DNA of 64,000 bases, from positions 868,001 through 932,000 of the forward strand of contig CAWUHX010000017.1 in assembly GCA_963922205.1 (NCBI GenBank). The letters are read 5' to 3'. The DNA is from Romanomermis culicivorax (taxonomy: Eukaryota > Nematoda > Enoplea > Mermithida > Mermithidae). Positions 21,576-32,921 of this stretch are shown here, one piece after another (position 1 is the stretch's first letter; the number at the start of each line of letters is the position of its first letter). Under the pieces are notes generated by a model that was not told the DNA's origin, did not search any database, and saw only the letters and a list, made by a program, of their open reading frames with translations. The position numbers and the translations under genes were made by a program.

Positions 21576-23210
21576 GTACATGTGGAAAAAAATCTGGAGT
21601 GTGGAAAAAATTTTTGAGGTCTTTACACAAATGTGGAAGAAAAATTTGGGTTTTCATATTGAAAAGATGCATTTTTGTGCATTTTAGGAGGAAAGTTTGC
21701 ATGCAAAATTTTTCGATGTATTTACAATATTGTGATAAACGCTCAAAATTTTTCGTTTTGTTTACAAACTTTTTTTTAGGAAACTTTTTCTTTTAATTTT
21801 TCCTCTTTTTTTCATATTTTTTATTTCCTACTTTTTTCAAAATTAGAAACCGGCAGTAAATAGTCCGTTTTTTAAAGAGATTTAACGAACATTCTGTACT
21901 TTTCAACTTTGCCTACTTGTAAAACGAACATTTTAGTACTTCTTTTCAAATTTCCGTACTTTTTCCCAATTATTTCATCAAGAATGATTATTGAGCCAAA
22001 AATTAACACAATTTCCTTTCTTTCAATGAGTTTTTTCCAAACTTGTATAGCTACTAGCAGCAATTATTTACGCGCTTGACTACTCTTCTGTACACAATAC
22101 GATGCATAGATGATTTATTAATAAAAAACATTATGACGTTAAATTAATCATATATTAACTACACATAAAACAAACAATAGAAAATACAGTACTGTCATGA
22201 CAAAAAATTTGAAAAGTTTCATTTATTAAAAAATAAAAAAAGCAAACAAATATTTACTATAAAATACACATAAACAATAGAAGGAAAATTTTTGTGTCCC
22301 CTTCCGCCATCACCTGAGGTGATGCCCAGCCATGGGGACGAGGACCCAGAGACACTTGCATGGCCATCTTCGATACTATCAATTAGACTACGTTTTTATT
22401 ACGATAATAAATAAAAAATGCATGTTCTACATTTTACCCACACTCGTCCACCCTACTGTTTCCTCGCGCGAATCTTTTCTTCTCGTCTCGACGTAGTCAA
22501 TTGGCCAGCTGCGCGTATCAATAAGTTTCAAAGGCCGGCCGTTGACAGCTTTGGCGCAGCCTACAAAGCACAACGTTATAGCATACGAAGCCAATTTCTA
22601 GCCAATGCCTAGTTTCTTTCTAACCAATTGCTAGTTTTGCGGGAATTACCTTCCGTACTGTAGCTGAGACGCAGCTTTTAGCACGTCTACCTTCACTTAC
22701 CATTTAATATTCAATAGTTTTCATCATCTTCAACGTATTATTCAATGCTTAATGGGCAATCTTGCATATTATATCTATTTAATGAAGATCTGCATTTTTT
22801 CCGTCATAAATTTTTTTGAAAAAGATCAACGCGTCAAAAACTTCCTCAACTTTTTGAAGCGTTTGTATTTTTCTTAACATAAATTCAATTCAAAAGCTTC
22901 ATGGAAGATTTTTTAGAAAATTTCTACACTTCTGACTCATTGCTTTTCGGCTAAATTTATGAAAGGCTACGAACAAATTAATGGTTTTAAAATTTTCCGA
23001 ATGATAAATTATTAGAAATTGCTATCTATGAACACAAAATTTAAATCTAATTCTTGAGATTATAATCAGAATGATTATCAAAATGCTTCAAAAAGCTCAA
23101 AAACACTTAAGTAAAGCGTTTATGAGCATTTTCAAGCGAAAAACGAGGATTTTGAGAACTGAAAAATTTTTTTCCTCATGTGCCAAAAAAATTTGAACCC
23201 TTCCCACATT
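21576..23210. other. No recognisable gene
   Basis: AT-rich sequence. A diverged TTCGTACTTTT-like motif recurs at 21890-21970. A short GC-richer patch at 22300-22350 and one at 22440-22600 hold no domain I recognise. Not assigned. Confidence 0.4.
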
Positions 23211-23349
23211 TGTGGAAAGAAGTTCGTTGAAAAAAACTGTGGTCGCGTGCCGGCCGCGGCAGAAAACATTACGAAGCGAGATCTGTCATCATTTTGATTG
23301 GTCGAAAAAATTTATTGATTTTTACAGTTGTTTCTGGCAAATTGTCTGG

Positions 23350-23432
23350 CTTAGGCTTAGACTCTGGCTAAATCTTAGGCTTAGGCTTAGGTTTACGCTT
23401 AGGATTAGGTTTAGGCTTAGGCTTAGGCCTGG
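23350..23432 (+). repeat. Degenerate TTAGGC repeats
   Basis: About ten TTAGGC-like hexamers (several perfect, for example in CTTAGGCTTAGGCTTAGG) in the middle of the palindromic repeat. Smaller runs occur at 24540-24563 and 51223-51238. TTAGGC is the nematode telomere unit. Confidence 0.7.
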
Positions 23433-23572
23433 GCAGGGTTGACAAAAACCAAACTTTTGAAATACAATTTGGTTTTTTGGTTTTTTAGTGGTTTTTCTAT
23501 GGTTTTTTAGTGGTTTTTTTCTGGTTTAATTCTTTAAAATGTTTGGTACATCCAAATTACTATGTAAAAAAC

Positions 23573-24311
23573 TAGGGTTGTTTCGAGTACTCGAACTCGA
23601 TTAAAACTCGACAATTTTGGCAACTCGAACTCGAAAACTTGGAAATTTAAAAACTCGAACTCGATTTTTTTCAACCATTATTTCGAATTCTTTTCGAGTT
23701 TAAACTTTAAAATATAATGCAATTAAGAAATCCTGCTTAGTGTTTAAGATAAAGATATGTCATAAGTAATATAATTTCCCGAACATTTTATTCATCTAAC
23801 AAACCACATTTTTCATTATCAATGAATCAATACGTGAATTCTGTTTCAATCAAATTAAACTTGAAAAACAATAGACCTTCTGCTCGATTGCCTGATAAAC
23901 CATTTCTTCAAAGCCATCCCAAATAATACTTTTTCTAGGCATTTTATTAATGATGTCAAGTCAAATATTGCTTACATAGATAAAACGTATAATTGGTGTG
24001 GTAATACAAAATAATGCGTTTGATTAAAAAATACGATCTGCTTCAACCTGCAAGTATGACACAAATAGTGACTGCATAAAATTCTATACCTAGTAACTAT
24101 GACATATGTTAAACAGTTCTGTGTAGTTCAGTTGTACCAGACCAGGTGCATAGTAATATTGACTGGCATTTATGTAACAAAATGAACGCTTATATACAAT
24201 AGTGAATTACTCGAACTCGACTCGAAACAATTTTTAAACTCGAACTCGGCAAAGCAAAAGGACCAAACTCGAACTCCAAATTACTAAAATTCTCTGATCG
24301 AAACAGCCCTA
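23573..24311. mobile_element. Nested hAT-like element with CTCGAACTCGA repeats
   Basis: 739 bp with ends TAGGGTTGTTTCGA and TCGAAACAGCCCTA, and exact 8-bp duplication TAAAAAAC (23565-23572 and 24312-24319). Both ends carry clusters of AACTCGAACTCG. No transposase. Absent at the same point in the copies at 48083 and 51338. Confidence 0.9.
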
Positions 24312-24426
24312 TAAAAAACTGTTGGAAGCTCCCTGTTTTATCTAAGACTAGTCAGGGAGCCTTGAAATGACAGCTAGAAGTATTAATCTTACCCGAAGTG
24401 TCATCATTTTATGCTATACGAAATCC

Positions 24427-24647
24427 GGGTTATTTTAATAATTTTACCCCCACCGTTTTTTTTGTTTTCACGCTTTTCCTGTTATTTGTGTACACTGAGA
24501 GTAATTGTAAACATTTTTGCTTTCATTCAGTTCGCTTAGGCTAAGGCTTAGGCTTAGGCTTAATTTTCTTAAGCTTCTGTCCTTTCTTACACAGGAAAAG
24601 CGTGAAAAACAAAAAAAACGGTGGGGGTAAAATTGTGAAAAAGGTCC
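24427..24647. mobile_element. Nested 221-bp MITE with long inverted arms
   Basis: Exact 8-bp duplication CGAAATCC (24419-24426 and 24648-24655). Arms of about 55 bp include ATTTTACCCCCACCG and CACGCTTTTCCTG in inverse copies. The loop holds TTAGGC-like repeats. The other two family copies show the empty site (GAAATCCCTATTATAGC). Confidence 0.9.
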
Positions 24648-25346
24648 CGAAATCCCTAATATAGCAATAGAAATACAGTAATAGCGGGCACATAAGAAAG
24701 GAACGATGAGTGAAGAACATAAGAAAAGTATAAATGGAACAGAGCATGCGATATGTAAGGGGCAAATTCAAGGAAAAGAAGTAAAATTACAAATAAAGAG
24801 AAATATACAATACACAATGTATATACTTAATCAAAACTCAACAGAAATCAACTAACAGAATTGTATCAATGCATCACATATATACATATGCTCAGAAAAG
24901 TTGAAATGACACAACTTTTAAGTATACCGTATTCGATAAGAGAGTTTTAAATGGATAGATTATTACATATGTTATTAATATTACAAACTGTAGTTGAAGG
25001 TCACACATAGACATTTCAGATGTTTCAAAATTTCTGCTTTTCAAACATGTCTGTAACTACAGCAAATCGGTCTTATTATATATACTATCCTCGCTTGCAT
25101 GATAGATACATATTTTTGTACGATTTTTTTCTAGTAGTGACGTCAAGTCACATGAAAATGAGCCACTCAAAAGCTCTTCTCTTTGTTAACCTACAGTATG
25201 CTTAACCGATCTGTACAAAATTTCTTTATTGTTGTCTCATTTATATTTTGAAATTTCGAGCTAAGAAAATTAAAAAGCTTACCATAGCAATAAATTCAGG
25301 ATTATTATATTCAATCATATTTTGTAAAATTTTGATGATATGGATG

Positions 25347-25778
25347 CATACATGTAATGGAGCCCCGAGGTCTTGGGGGGGGGGCAATTTATTAGGGGCC
25401 GGGGGTCAGTAATTTCAAAAGTTTGGGGGGAGGGGTCTCTCAAGGAAAAAAATTCGATTTTTTCACGAAAACAGTCCGAAAAATAGTTCAAAAAATAGTA
25501 ATTTTTCCCTTAAAAGACCGAAAAAATGTATCCATGGCGCGAAGCGCCTAGAAAATTCACATTTTTTACCATTTTCCGTTCAAAAATTCACATTTTTGAT
25601 CACAAAATTGACATTTTTCAGTTTTTTCCCGACCAAAAGTATAGGGGTCCCTACGGCTACCATATGGCTAGCCATTGGATTGGAAAATCCTGGTGGGCGG
25701 TCGCCCAATGGCTAGCCGTATGGTCGACGATTTCTGGGGGGGGGGTTCCCATAGCACTTCTCTCCCAATTACATGTTA
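25347..25778. mobile_element. Nested element with CATACATGTAAT ends
   Basis: 432 bp, ends CATACATGTAATGG and CCCAATTACATGTTA, with duplicated TATGGATG on both sides. The empty site is visible at about 52265 in the third copy. The ends resemble those of the CATACC family, so it may be a relative. Related sequence lies at 56450-56720. It contains a GGCGCGAAGCGCC hairpin at about 25537. Confidence 0.8.
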
Positions 25779-26429
25779 TATGGATGAATGGATGTCACCC
25801 CGTATGGTCGGAGTACACTCTACGAAAGTCACATCTTTTGTGTGCGAAATGTATCATAAAAATATGAAATTTTTGCTACTTTGTAGTGAAGTCAATTCAA
25901 CTAAATTGATTGTTTTGTTAATTTAGATAGACACCAATACTTGCCTAGAAGATCGACTATTGTGGAAAAGCAGTTTCCCAATGATTTTGCAAAAAAAATC
26001 AAAAAACCGAAGATTTTCCAATTTTTTGGTTTTTTTAAAAAACCAAAAACCAAAAAACCAAATTCTTGCCAACCCTGGGAGGGCTTATGCTTGGACTCAC
26101 GGTTAGGAAGGAGTAGACTAAAACTTTTCGACCAATCAAGTTGAAGGTAATGAAATTTTCCACCCATCAAATTGATGACAGATCTCGCTTCCTAATGCTT
26201 TGTGGCCGCGGCCGCCGAACCGAACGCAATCAGTGTTGCCAGATCGGCCAGAAACCACCGTTTTTTTCTCGAAGATATTTTCCACATGTGAACCGGACCC
26301 AAAATTTTTTTCTGATTTTTCAAAAATCTTCCACATTTTTAAAAACTTTTATAATGTGGCTTTATTGCACACAGCATACCGAATTTCGGGCTGTGCAACC
26401 AAATTTTTCTGCCAAGTTGCATAGTGCAA

Positions 26430-27290
26430 TTTGAGGCCTGACTGCTCTTTCGATTAGGTATTAGTGTTTTCTGTCCGGAGATGAATTTTTATGCGTTCTA
26501 AAACGCAAAAAAGATTAAATTTTCCGGCGCTTCGCGAAAAAAAGATAAAATTTTCCGGCGCTTCGCTTCAATTCATTTATATTTTTTTGATAATATTCTA
26601 ATGCGCGGTCAGAAAAGTTCATTCTAGTTAGTGCTCATAGGTTCTAATTATCATCATATTATAGATGAATGTTTGATTCTGTATTGTTTGTTGACGAATT
26701 TGATGAAAACTAAAATTTTTCTCGGTCACTTTCCCAACAAATTTTTGCGATCTTTATATAGGTAACTTTATTCGTCATTAGAAAAATAAATTCAGAAAAG
26801 AATGAAAAAAATATTGTCACGAGGTTAGAGGAGAAATGAACAAACTACATGAAAGTCAAGTTAGATTCGTTTATAAAACGCAGGTTACAAAGTAATAACG
26901 AACTAACGCTTGTGTTGCCATATTCTCGTCTGCTGTATATTGACAGATTTCATATTAGCCGGATCAGCTATTTATTAAATCAAACCAATTTTTCACAACA
27001 AATATTAAGCTATAAGTCCTGTTATGTGCGTCAATTATCGAGTAGCCTATTTTTAGCATTTTTTCGATAAAATACCAGATGTTGTCAATGGTGTTTCGTG
27101 GGAAAGTAGCGCAACTCAGTACAAAAGGAAAAACGCATGATATTCTATATGTGTCATGTGATATGCGTGTGCAAATTGGTAGAACACGTGAAGACTTGCT
27201 TCTATCAAATTTCTGATATATTCGTAATCGGTGACATCGATTTAGCCAAGAAACTATTATAATTTAAACAGGTAGATGATTTTAAGTGTT
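26430..27290. other. No recognisable gene
   Basis: AT-rich. Two adjacent TTTTCCGGCGCTTCGC hairpin halves lie at 26518-26570. A 73-codon frame at 26849-27070 has no known domain. Confidence 0.4.
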
Positions 27291-27296
27291 TACGAT

Positions 27297-27509
27297 AGGC
27301 AATTTGTGTATTTTTGTTTTAAAATTAGGTAAAATGATATGAAAATGTTTTGCTTTATGAGGAATAAAACTTTAGGAATGTTACATTTGCTTTATTTTTA
27401 CTTGGTTCAGATCCACCGTTGTGAAATTTAAAATAACCTGATAAAACCCAAAAAACCCTATAAAACCAAAATTCTAAATTTTGAGAATGGATTTTTTCCC
27501 AACCCTGAC
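27297..27509 (+). mobile_element. hAT relic, right end only
   Basis: Ends with CCCAACCCTG. It matches the last 200 bp of the element 28327-29546 (shared phrases include GAAAATGTTTTGCTTTATGA and AATAAAACTTTAG) with AAAACCC-type subterminal repeats. The left part is missing. Confidence 0.7.
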
Positions 27510-27872
27510 TGACGTGGATCGTATGAAATGCTAGAAAACTAGTTTGCGATGGGTTTTCCGATAAATTTAACAAATCAAAATTTTTCCTCAAGTTGCACAT
27601 TGCAACCTGGCTTGTGCAAAAAAACCCTCGTGGCTACAGATGTTTTTTATGCATTTTAGGAGCATACCCAAGCATTTTATTGTTTTTGGAGTCAGAAACT
27701 TGCAAAAATGTGGAAAAAATTGAGGAAATTCTGTTTATGTTAGTCAAAATGAGCCCATGAAAAATATATCGGTGTTCTACAGGAGCGGGTAAAGCATGTT
27801 AACGATAGAGTTCTCATGAATTTATTCGCTACTAACATTTCTGTGGTTCCGATTAGAATCATATAATTTTAT

Positions 27873-28069
27873 ATAAGGTAAAGTGGGGTGACTTTGATCA
27901 GGGGCGACTCTGATCAGAGTATAGCGTTTGATAACTATTTGAGATCAGCAGGTCATTTTTGCCGTGTAGACAACGCCTGCTGTGAAGTTATCTACACAGC
28001 AAAATGACCTGCTGATCTCAAATAGTTATCAAATGCGATCCTCTGATCAAAGTCACCCCACTTACGTTA
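27873..28069. mobile_element. Palindromic GGTAAAGTGGGG MITE, copy 1
   Basis: The arms begin TAAGGTAAAGTGGGGTGAC and read inwards through TTTGATCA, TTTGATAACTATTTGAGATC and GCAGGTCATTTT; the right arm is the inverse. Almost the whole element can fold on itself. Further copies lie at 30961 (partial) and 50452-50585. Target duplication is uncertain, perhaps TTA. Confidence 0.75.
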
Positions 28070-28326
28070 ATTCTTGGTCCATAAAATTTTTTGGATTTTC
28101 ATCTCCTAAAACGCTGGAAAATTAACCTTCACATCGTTGAAAAATAAATTAAAATCAAACTGATGAAGTGTAATTTGTTCCCCATCCGGCGCGAAGCGCC
28201 GGAAAAATCTTCGAGTTTTTATATTCAAAAACGCTGGAAAATAAATCTCTCCAACAGATATTCGTGAACAGAAGTTGTAAAATTGCTGTCTAGAATGATG
28301 TCTTCAATTTCCATCTTCAATAAACG

Positions 28327-29546
28327 CAGAGTTGGCGTGCATTGGGTTTTTGGGTTGATGGGTTTTTTTGGGTCCAAAAATTAGACAATTCTGGGTTTTT
28401 GGGCTTTTCAAGAAAAAAATTCATTTTTTTCATTTTCTCAGGAATACAGGTTTCTTCCTCGATTAACAATCAAATTGAGAGTTGAGCCAACTTTAGTTAC
28501 AGCAATGCAGTCTTTTCTGACAATGACATGACAACAGATTTGAGATGAGATCACACAACACAACAAACGAATCAAATGCTATCGTTAATTTTCAATTCAG
28601 GAAACTTTTTAGTGCTATTCGATTCGGTTTTTATGTTCTATTGAGTTGAGTTATTCTAATCGAAAAGCTAAAGATTTATATTCAATAAATTTAACTATGT
28701 TTGAATTGCCTTTGGCCGAAGTTGATTTGATTCGGTAGTTCATCTGAATATTAGCAGATTTTACTGCTCATGGGTCCTGAGCACTTATGAGCAGTGCTAG
28801 TGCTGCTTAAGTTTTTGTTATACCTACTGCTCAGTGCTCACATGGACCGCCAAGTATGCTCGTTGAATGGCTGTGAGCAGTATAAATGTTGAAGAAATAA
28901 ACGTCAAACTTTTTTCACCATACAAAGTCACAATTTACAAACAACTCAATGACTAAAAGATCCCAACAAGTGAAGATGAAGAAAAATACATGTCGTTACA
29001 AAATGCTGGAGAGTGACCAAAAATCAACTATATGCAATGTTGGTTGATGGAAAACAAAACGTGACCTTCGTTCCAAAAAATTGCTTTGAGAGTACGTTTT
29101 TTAAGATAACACTAATAATGGCAAGGAAGCGAAATTTTTTTGCCCTGTTATAATCAGGTGTTTTCCATGTTGGTGTCCATAGCGTCATCAGAGCGTAATT
29201 TTTCGACATTTGGCTTAGTTCACACCAAGTTGCATAATCGATTGTCATCTTCGTCAGTCGAAAAGTGTCTTCATAAAATTCAATGCCAAAAATTTTCTTG
29301 ACATTTCATTAGTATATGATTTTATTTGTTATGATAAGGAAGCTGTGTATTTTTGTTTGAAATCAGGAGAAATGATCTGAAAATGTTTTGCTTTATGAAG
29401 AATAAAACTTTAGAGATGTTGCATTTGCTTTTGCTTTATACTTAATTCAGATCCACAATTCTGAAATAAAAAAAGCACTGATTAAACCCAGAAAAACCCA
29501 TAAATCCAAATTCGAAATTTTGAAAATGGGTTTTTTACCAACCCTG
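28327..29546 (+). mobile_element. hAT transposon relic, GGGTTTTT type
   Basis: 1,220 bp with ends CAGAGTTGGC and ACCAACCCTG and exact 8-bp duplication AATAAACG (28319-28326 and 29547-29554). GGGTTTTT units lie inside the left end and AAACCCA units inside the right. A plus-strand hAT transposase fragment remains. Confidence 0.9.
29157..29310 (+). pseudogene. hAT transposase, C-terminal dimerisation domain fragment
   Basis: A plus-strand frame reads ASSERNFSTFGLVHTKLHN followed by RLSSSSVEKCL, the hAT C-terminal signature, and ends at a TGA. It is clearly related to the fragment at 19037-19240. No other part of the transposase is open. Confidence 0.8.
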
Positions 29547-29912
29547 AATAAACGCGAAAGTTCAGGTTGCAAACGTTTAGAAAATTCCAAGCATCGAGAG
29601 AAAAAATTGAGAGAATTGATGAAAAATCTCTGTTTTCGGCGACATAATTGACTGTTAACAATTAGAAAACGGAACGAGCTAACTTGGCTGATGGAAAATG
29701 TTGAGCATTAACTAACGGCTGCGCCTGATAGAAAATTGTTATTATTATACCCGTGAAAATTGACATTTTGACCCTTTTAAATTCACCAGAACGCATCTTT
29801 TCGGTTTTGATTGCCCAAAAAATTTTTCCTAGATGAGAACCATACCCAAAATTTTTTTCCTCATTTCGAAATTTTTTTCCTCAAAAGACTTCATTTAAGG
29901 AAAAAATACGGT

Positions 29913-30408
29913 GGCCGGAATCCGGCCAATGTTGGCCGGATTTTGATTTGACACATTGACCGGTTTTTTTCTTGGCCGATTTTTGGCCGGTTTGTATCAC
30001 TGTTTTCCGCCAAATCGGTGTTTTTTGGCGAAAAAAATCTGAAAGTACTTTTGCGTTTTCTAATCCCCCACTTTACACCTTTTAATGCTGTCAGAAATGA
30101 GCTCGAAATAACCCGAAAAAGTCATTTAGAATTTCTTTGGAAATTTCTTATCAGACGCCGAAGAGTTGTTTTCGTCACATAGTGGCCTCCACTGTTTTTC
30201 TCGCAGAGACCCTTTCATCATTTGGCGAATAAGGGCAAGGTTTTTTTGCCTATCGCCATATCGTTTTTTCGCTTAAAAATGTTACCATATGCTCTATATG
30301 TATGCATTTTTGAGCGATTCTGAACATTACTTATTCATGCTTCGGCAGTCAGTAATTTATCAAAAATGGAGAAAACACAGGCTTTTGATTATTGAGTCAG
30401 ATTATGTC
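29913..30408. other. Unassigned, begins with GGCCGG-rich palindromic patch
   Basis: At 29912-29995 GGCCGGA/TCCGGCC occurs repeatedly in both orientations, which looks like one end of another inverted-repeat element. Its partner end was not found. The rest is AT-rich with no gene. Confidence 0.35.
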
Positions 30409-30935
30409 AGGATTGATAAAAACCCCATCTTAAAATTTTGAATTTGGGTTTTTTAGGGTTTTTTTAATTTCACAATGATAGATCTGAACCAAGTATAAAC
30501 AAAGCAAATGCAATATGACTAAAGTTTTATTCTTCATGAAGCAAAACGTTTTCAGATCATTTTCAGGCCCGTATTTAGAGGGGGGAAGAGGGAAATTCCC
30601 ACCCCTAAATTTTTTCACATTCGAAATTTTCAGCAACATCATTATGCTTATACACATCACAATTCCCTAGTTAAATTATCATATTTACATATCGTCAAAC
30701 AAAGAGTTTAGCCATTAATCCAAGCACACATAACTAACTGAAGATGAGTCGTCTTTACTGCAAAAATGATTTTTTTATCCAGTAAATTAAAAAATATATA
30801 GAAAATTCCCTCCCTCCTTTTTTTAAAAATCCTGGACACGGGTATGATCATTTCACCTGATTTTAAAACAAAAATACTCAAATTATTCATCTTAACAGTA
30901 ACAGAAACCATCTCTAGCATCTGGACCAGACGAAT
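30409..30935 (-). mobile_element. hAT relic end, reverse, split by a MITE
   Basis: Starts CAGGATTGATAAAAACCCC and matches the right 250 bp of 28327-29546 in reverse. It is interrupted by the 283-bp element at 30563-30845. The far end is lost. Confidence 0.7.
30563..30845. mobile_element. GGCCCGTATTTAG-family element, 283 bp
   Basis: Exact 8-bp duplication GATCATTT (30555-30562 and 30846-30853). The ends are TCAGGCCCGTATTTAGAGGGG and CTGGACACGGGTAT. The empty site can be read in the hAT copy at about 29365 in reverse. Relatives: 32922-34088, 62975-63196, and a right end at about 35540-35578. Confidence 0.85.
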
Positions 30936-30960
30936 AATGTGATTATTTCTACAAGAAACA

Positions 30961-31095
30961 AAGGTAAAGTGGGGTGACCTTGATCAGGGGCGACTATGAT
31001 CAGAGTTTGCTAAATGAATGACATTTGATAACTTATTTGGGATCAGCAGGTTTTTGCTGTGTAGACAACCACTGCTGTGAGCTATCATAATGTGG
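30961..31095. mobile_element. Palindromic GGTAAAGTGGGG MITE, truncated copy
   Basis: The left arm and part of the loop of the family seen at 27873-28069 are present; the right arm is missing after about 31095. Confidence 0.65.
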
Positions 31096-31315
31096 AAAAT
31101 TTAATCATTTACCAAAAAAATTACTGCCATTATTAATTTTCAAAGTGTCGAATTTTGGAAATCTGTTTTTTTGTGCCCAAAAAAATTCGGGTTGCACTCA
31201 TCGTAGGATTACTTTTTCTGCCCTTCTTGTAGGTTTTCGATAGCAGGGAAAACGGCTAACATGGTGGTTCTGCGCGAAAATGCGCCTAAGAGGCGCGGTA
31301 AAACTAGGGGTTTGT

Positions 31316-31356
31316 GGGGGACTTCGGTCAACATGTAGGTTGATCGAAGTCCCCCA
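31316..31356. repeat. Hairpin of 17-bp arms in front of the pogo relic
   Basis: GGGGGACTTCGGTCAAC, six bases, then the near-perfect inverse GTTGATCGAAGTCCCCC. Just upstream is another small palindrome-like GCGCCTAAGAGGCGC. It may be part of the terminal structure of the transposon that follows. Confidence 0.6.
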
Positions 31357-31380
31357 AAAATTTGTCAATATTTGTCTAAC

Positions 31381-32042
31381 AAAGAAGAGCATTTGTTGGT
31401 CAAGTTGATCCATGCCTTGGCGTTTGTTGGAATGCCATTATCAAAAGACTATACCTTTCGGCAATAGTCGGCGATTATATTCAAAAAGCAAGTCCAAAAT
31501 GTTGGGAAAATCAGAGACAGTTGGTTCAGAATAGTTCCGAAAATTCTTGAAACATCATCATAGTTCCCTATCAGAACGCAACAATACTGCCCATGATGGT
31601 GTAAACACAACAGCAGCAATGGAAAATAATTTACAGGAGGTTGAAGTTGTTGCAACGAGTACGATAATCTAATTTAACTCTCGTATTTTCATATTGTATG
31701 CATTCAATGGTTTCAGGTCGGAGAGCAGCGGGTCCAAGTCCAGTGTCATTGATTTCTTCAAAACAGTTCATGCCGAAAAAGCGAGGCTAAAAAATCACGC
31801 AAGCGGCTCAATCATGCTCTTGGTCAGTCATTGACACCTCCTGAAATCACGGACCTGCTGAAAGTACTGAAAGAAGCCAAGAAAACCAAAAAAGTGTCAA
31901 TAAGTGTCACATTTGTTTTATTGCCTGGTTGAAATACAAGAAGAAGTTTGAGGCCGGCTGAGCTCAATGTGATGAATGCGACGGATGGCTTTGTGGACAA
32001 ATTGCTTGGTGGACGATTTTGATGATGAAGTTGATTTAATCT
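31381..32042 (+). pseudogene. Decayed pogo/Tigger-like transposase
   Basis: Three coding-like pieces lie in order with stops between them. The first (31381-31563) resembles the CENP-B type helix-turn-helix: HLLVKLIHALAFVGMPLSK then DSWFRIVPKIL. The second (about 31790-31890) contains LTPPEITDLLKVLKEAKKTK, like the linker after the DDE domain. The third (31902-32042) has KCHICFIAW and QCDECDGWLC, a cysteine pattern like the PHD-type finger found at the end of some pogo-like proteins. The DDE catalytic domain is missing. Family role: cut-and-paste transposition at TA sites. Clearly dead. Confidence 0.55.
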
Positions 32043-32913
32043 GCTAAATTTGCCTTGCTCAAAGAGATGATTGAATTGGTATCATAAGGGCGGAGCCTGG
32101 GGATTATCCCTGGACTGGGCCTTGGGTCAGAGATTTACTGTTGGTCAATTTTGGCCAACCAGTCTTCAGCTGTACAATCAGTGGTTGCATACATGCACAC
32201 GGTCAGGAGTCCCAGGGTATAGAAAATGACCAAAGTTGGTCCTTAAGTAATTTTTTTGCAGAAATCGGGTATATAGTAATTTTTTTACTTTAAAATGAAA
32301 TTTTGTTGCTCTTTGTATCAATAATTACTCAACAAAGTTGTTTGCTGACATTAATCATAAACTGTGTTTTAAATTGATCTTTTTTTGTAATCTAATCTTT
32401 TCAAAATATTTGTTGCGTTTTACTCTGCCAAATCTTTGGCCTATAGTAAACTTTTGCCAGATTTTTTAGGGCAGGGTAAATCCATACATTGTCCATATCC
32501 TGTGGGCATGTATGAGTGGTTGCAAGTTTTTTGTGGCTGTCTAATAAACAGGTTGTCATGGACACATGTAGATATACTGTCTAATCAGCAAAGACTGAGG
32601 TCTGGGATTTACTATCTGACTTTTTTTCATTTTGGTTCTGTTGTCGTCACTGACCAGTCACTATAGTTTTTTCTGAAATAAGACTTGCATGTGGCTCGAC
32701 AATCAGTTAGAGTCTGAGGCTATTGTATTGTGTAGGAAATAGTCAATATCTGTATGCAATTAATGAACAAGTGAATCGATTTTGAAACCTAAGATTCAGT
32801 AAATGCCGACTGCTATATTATATCTCCAAATATAACTTTTAAATTTATTTTTCTAAACCTGCAATAATTTTTGTAGACTCATTACAAATTGTACAAAAGA
32901 TAGATGAACTATT
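32043..32913. other. No recognisable gene
   Basis: AT-rich flank of the pogo relic. A weak GC-richer segment at 32090-32220 has no domain. Confidence 0.4.
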
Positions 32914-32921
32914 GATGGGAG

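Larger units (their letters stand above)
23434..26077 (+). mobile_element. hAT-like element with GGTTTTTT subterminal repeats, copy 1
   Basis: Ends CAGGGTTGACAAAAACC and CTTGCCAACCCTG, each followed inwards by GGTTTTTT/AAAAAACC repeats. The interior matches the copies at 48083-49392 and 51338-52554 (for example GGAAGCTCCCTGT and CATGAAAATGAGCC or its relatives). It is longer because three elements are inserted in it (23573, 24427, 25347). Its own target duplication is not clear. No transposase frame. Confidence 0.8.
23240..26220. mobile_element. GCGAGATCTGTC palindromic repeat, copy 1, carrying nested elements
   Basis: The left arm GAAGCGAGATCTGTCATCA (from 23273) is mirrored by TGATGACAGATCTCGCTTCC (to about 26194), with related GCGGC sequence outside both. 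TGATTGGTCGAA-type sequence follows inside each arm. The centre is rich in TTAGGC. Another copy lies around 51137-51337 plus 52563. It is split by the element 23434-26077. Confidence 0.6.
27600..29912. mobile_element. Repeat family with CCACCGTTTTTTTCC ends, copy 2
   Basis: Collinear with 20045-21214: TTTTTATGCATTTTAGGAGC near the left, GTTAACGATAGAGTTCTCA, CTAGAATGATGTCTTCAATT, and a GGAAAAAATACGGTGG right end. Two insertions interrupt it: the GGTAAAGTGGGG MITE (27873-28069) and a hAT relic (28327-29546). The left end is truncated. Confidence 0.65.

Noticed and set aside
31861..31975. Stand-alone PHD-finger host gene
   Set aside because: Stops interrupt the finger and the upstream pieces resemble a pogo transposase, so a transposon relic explains it better.
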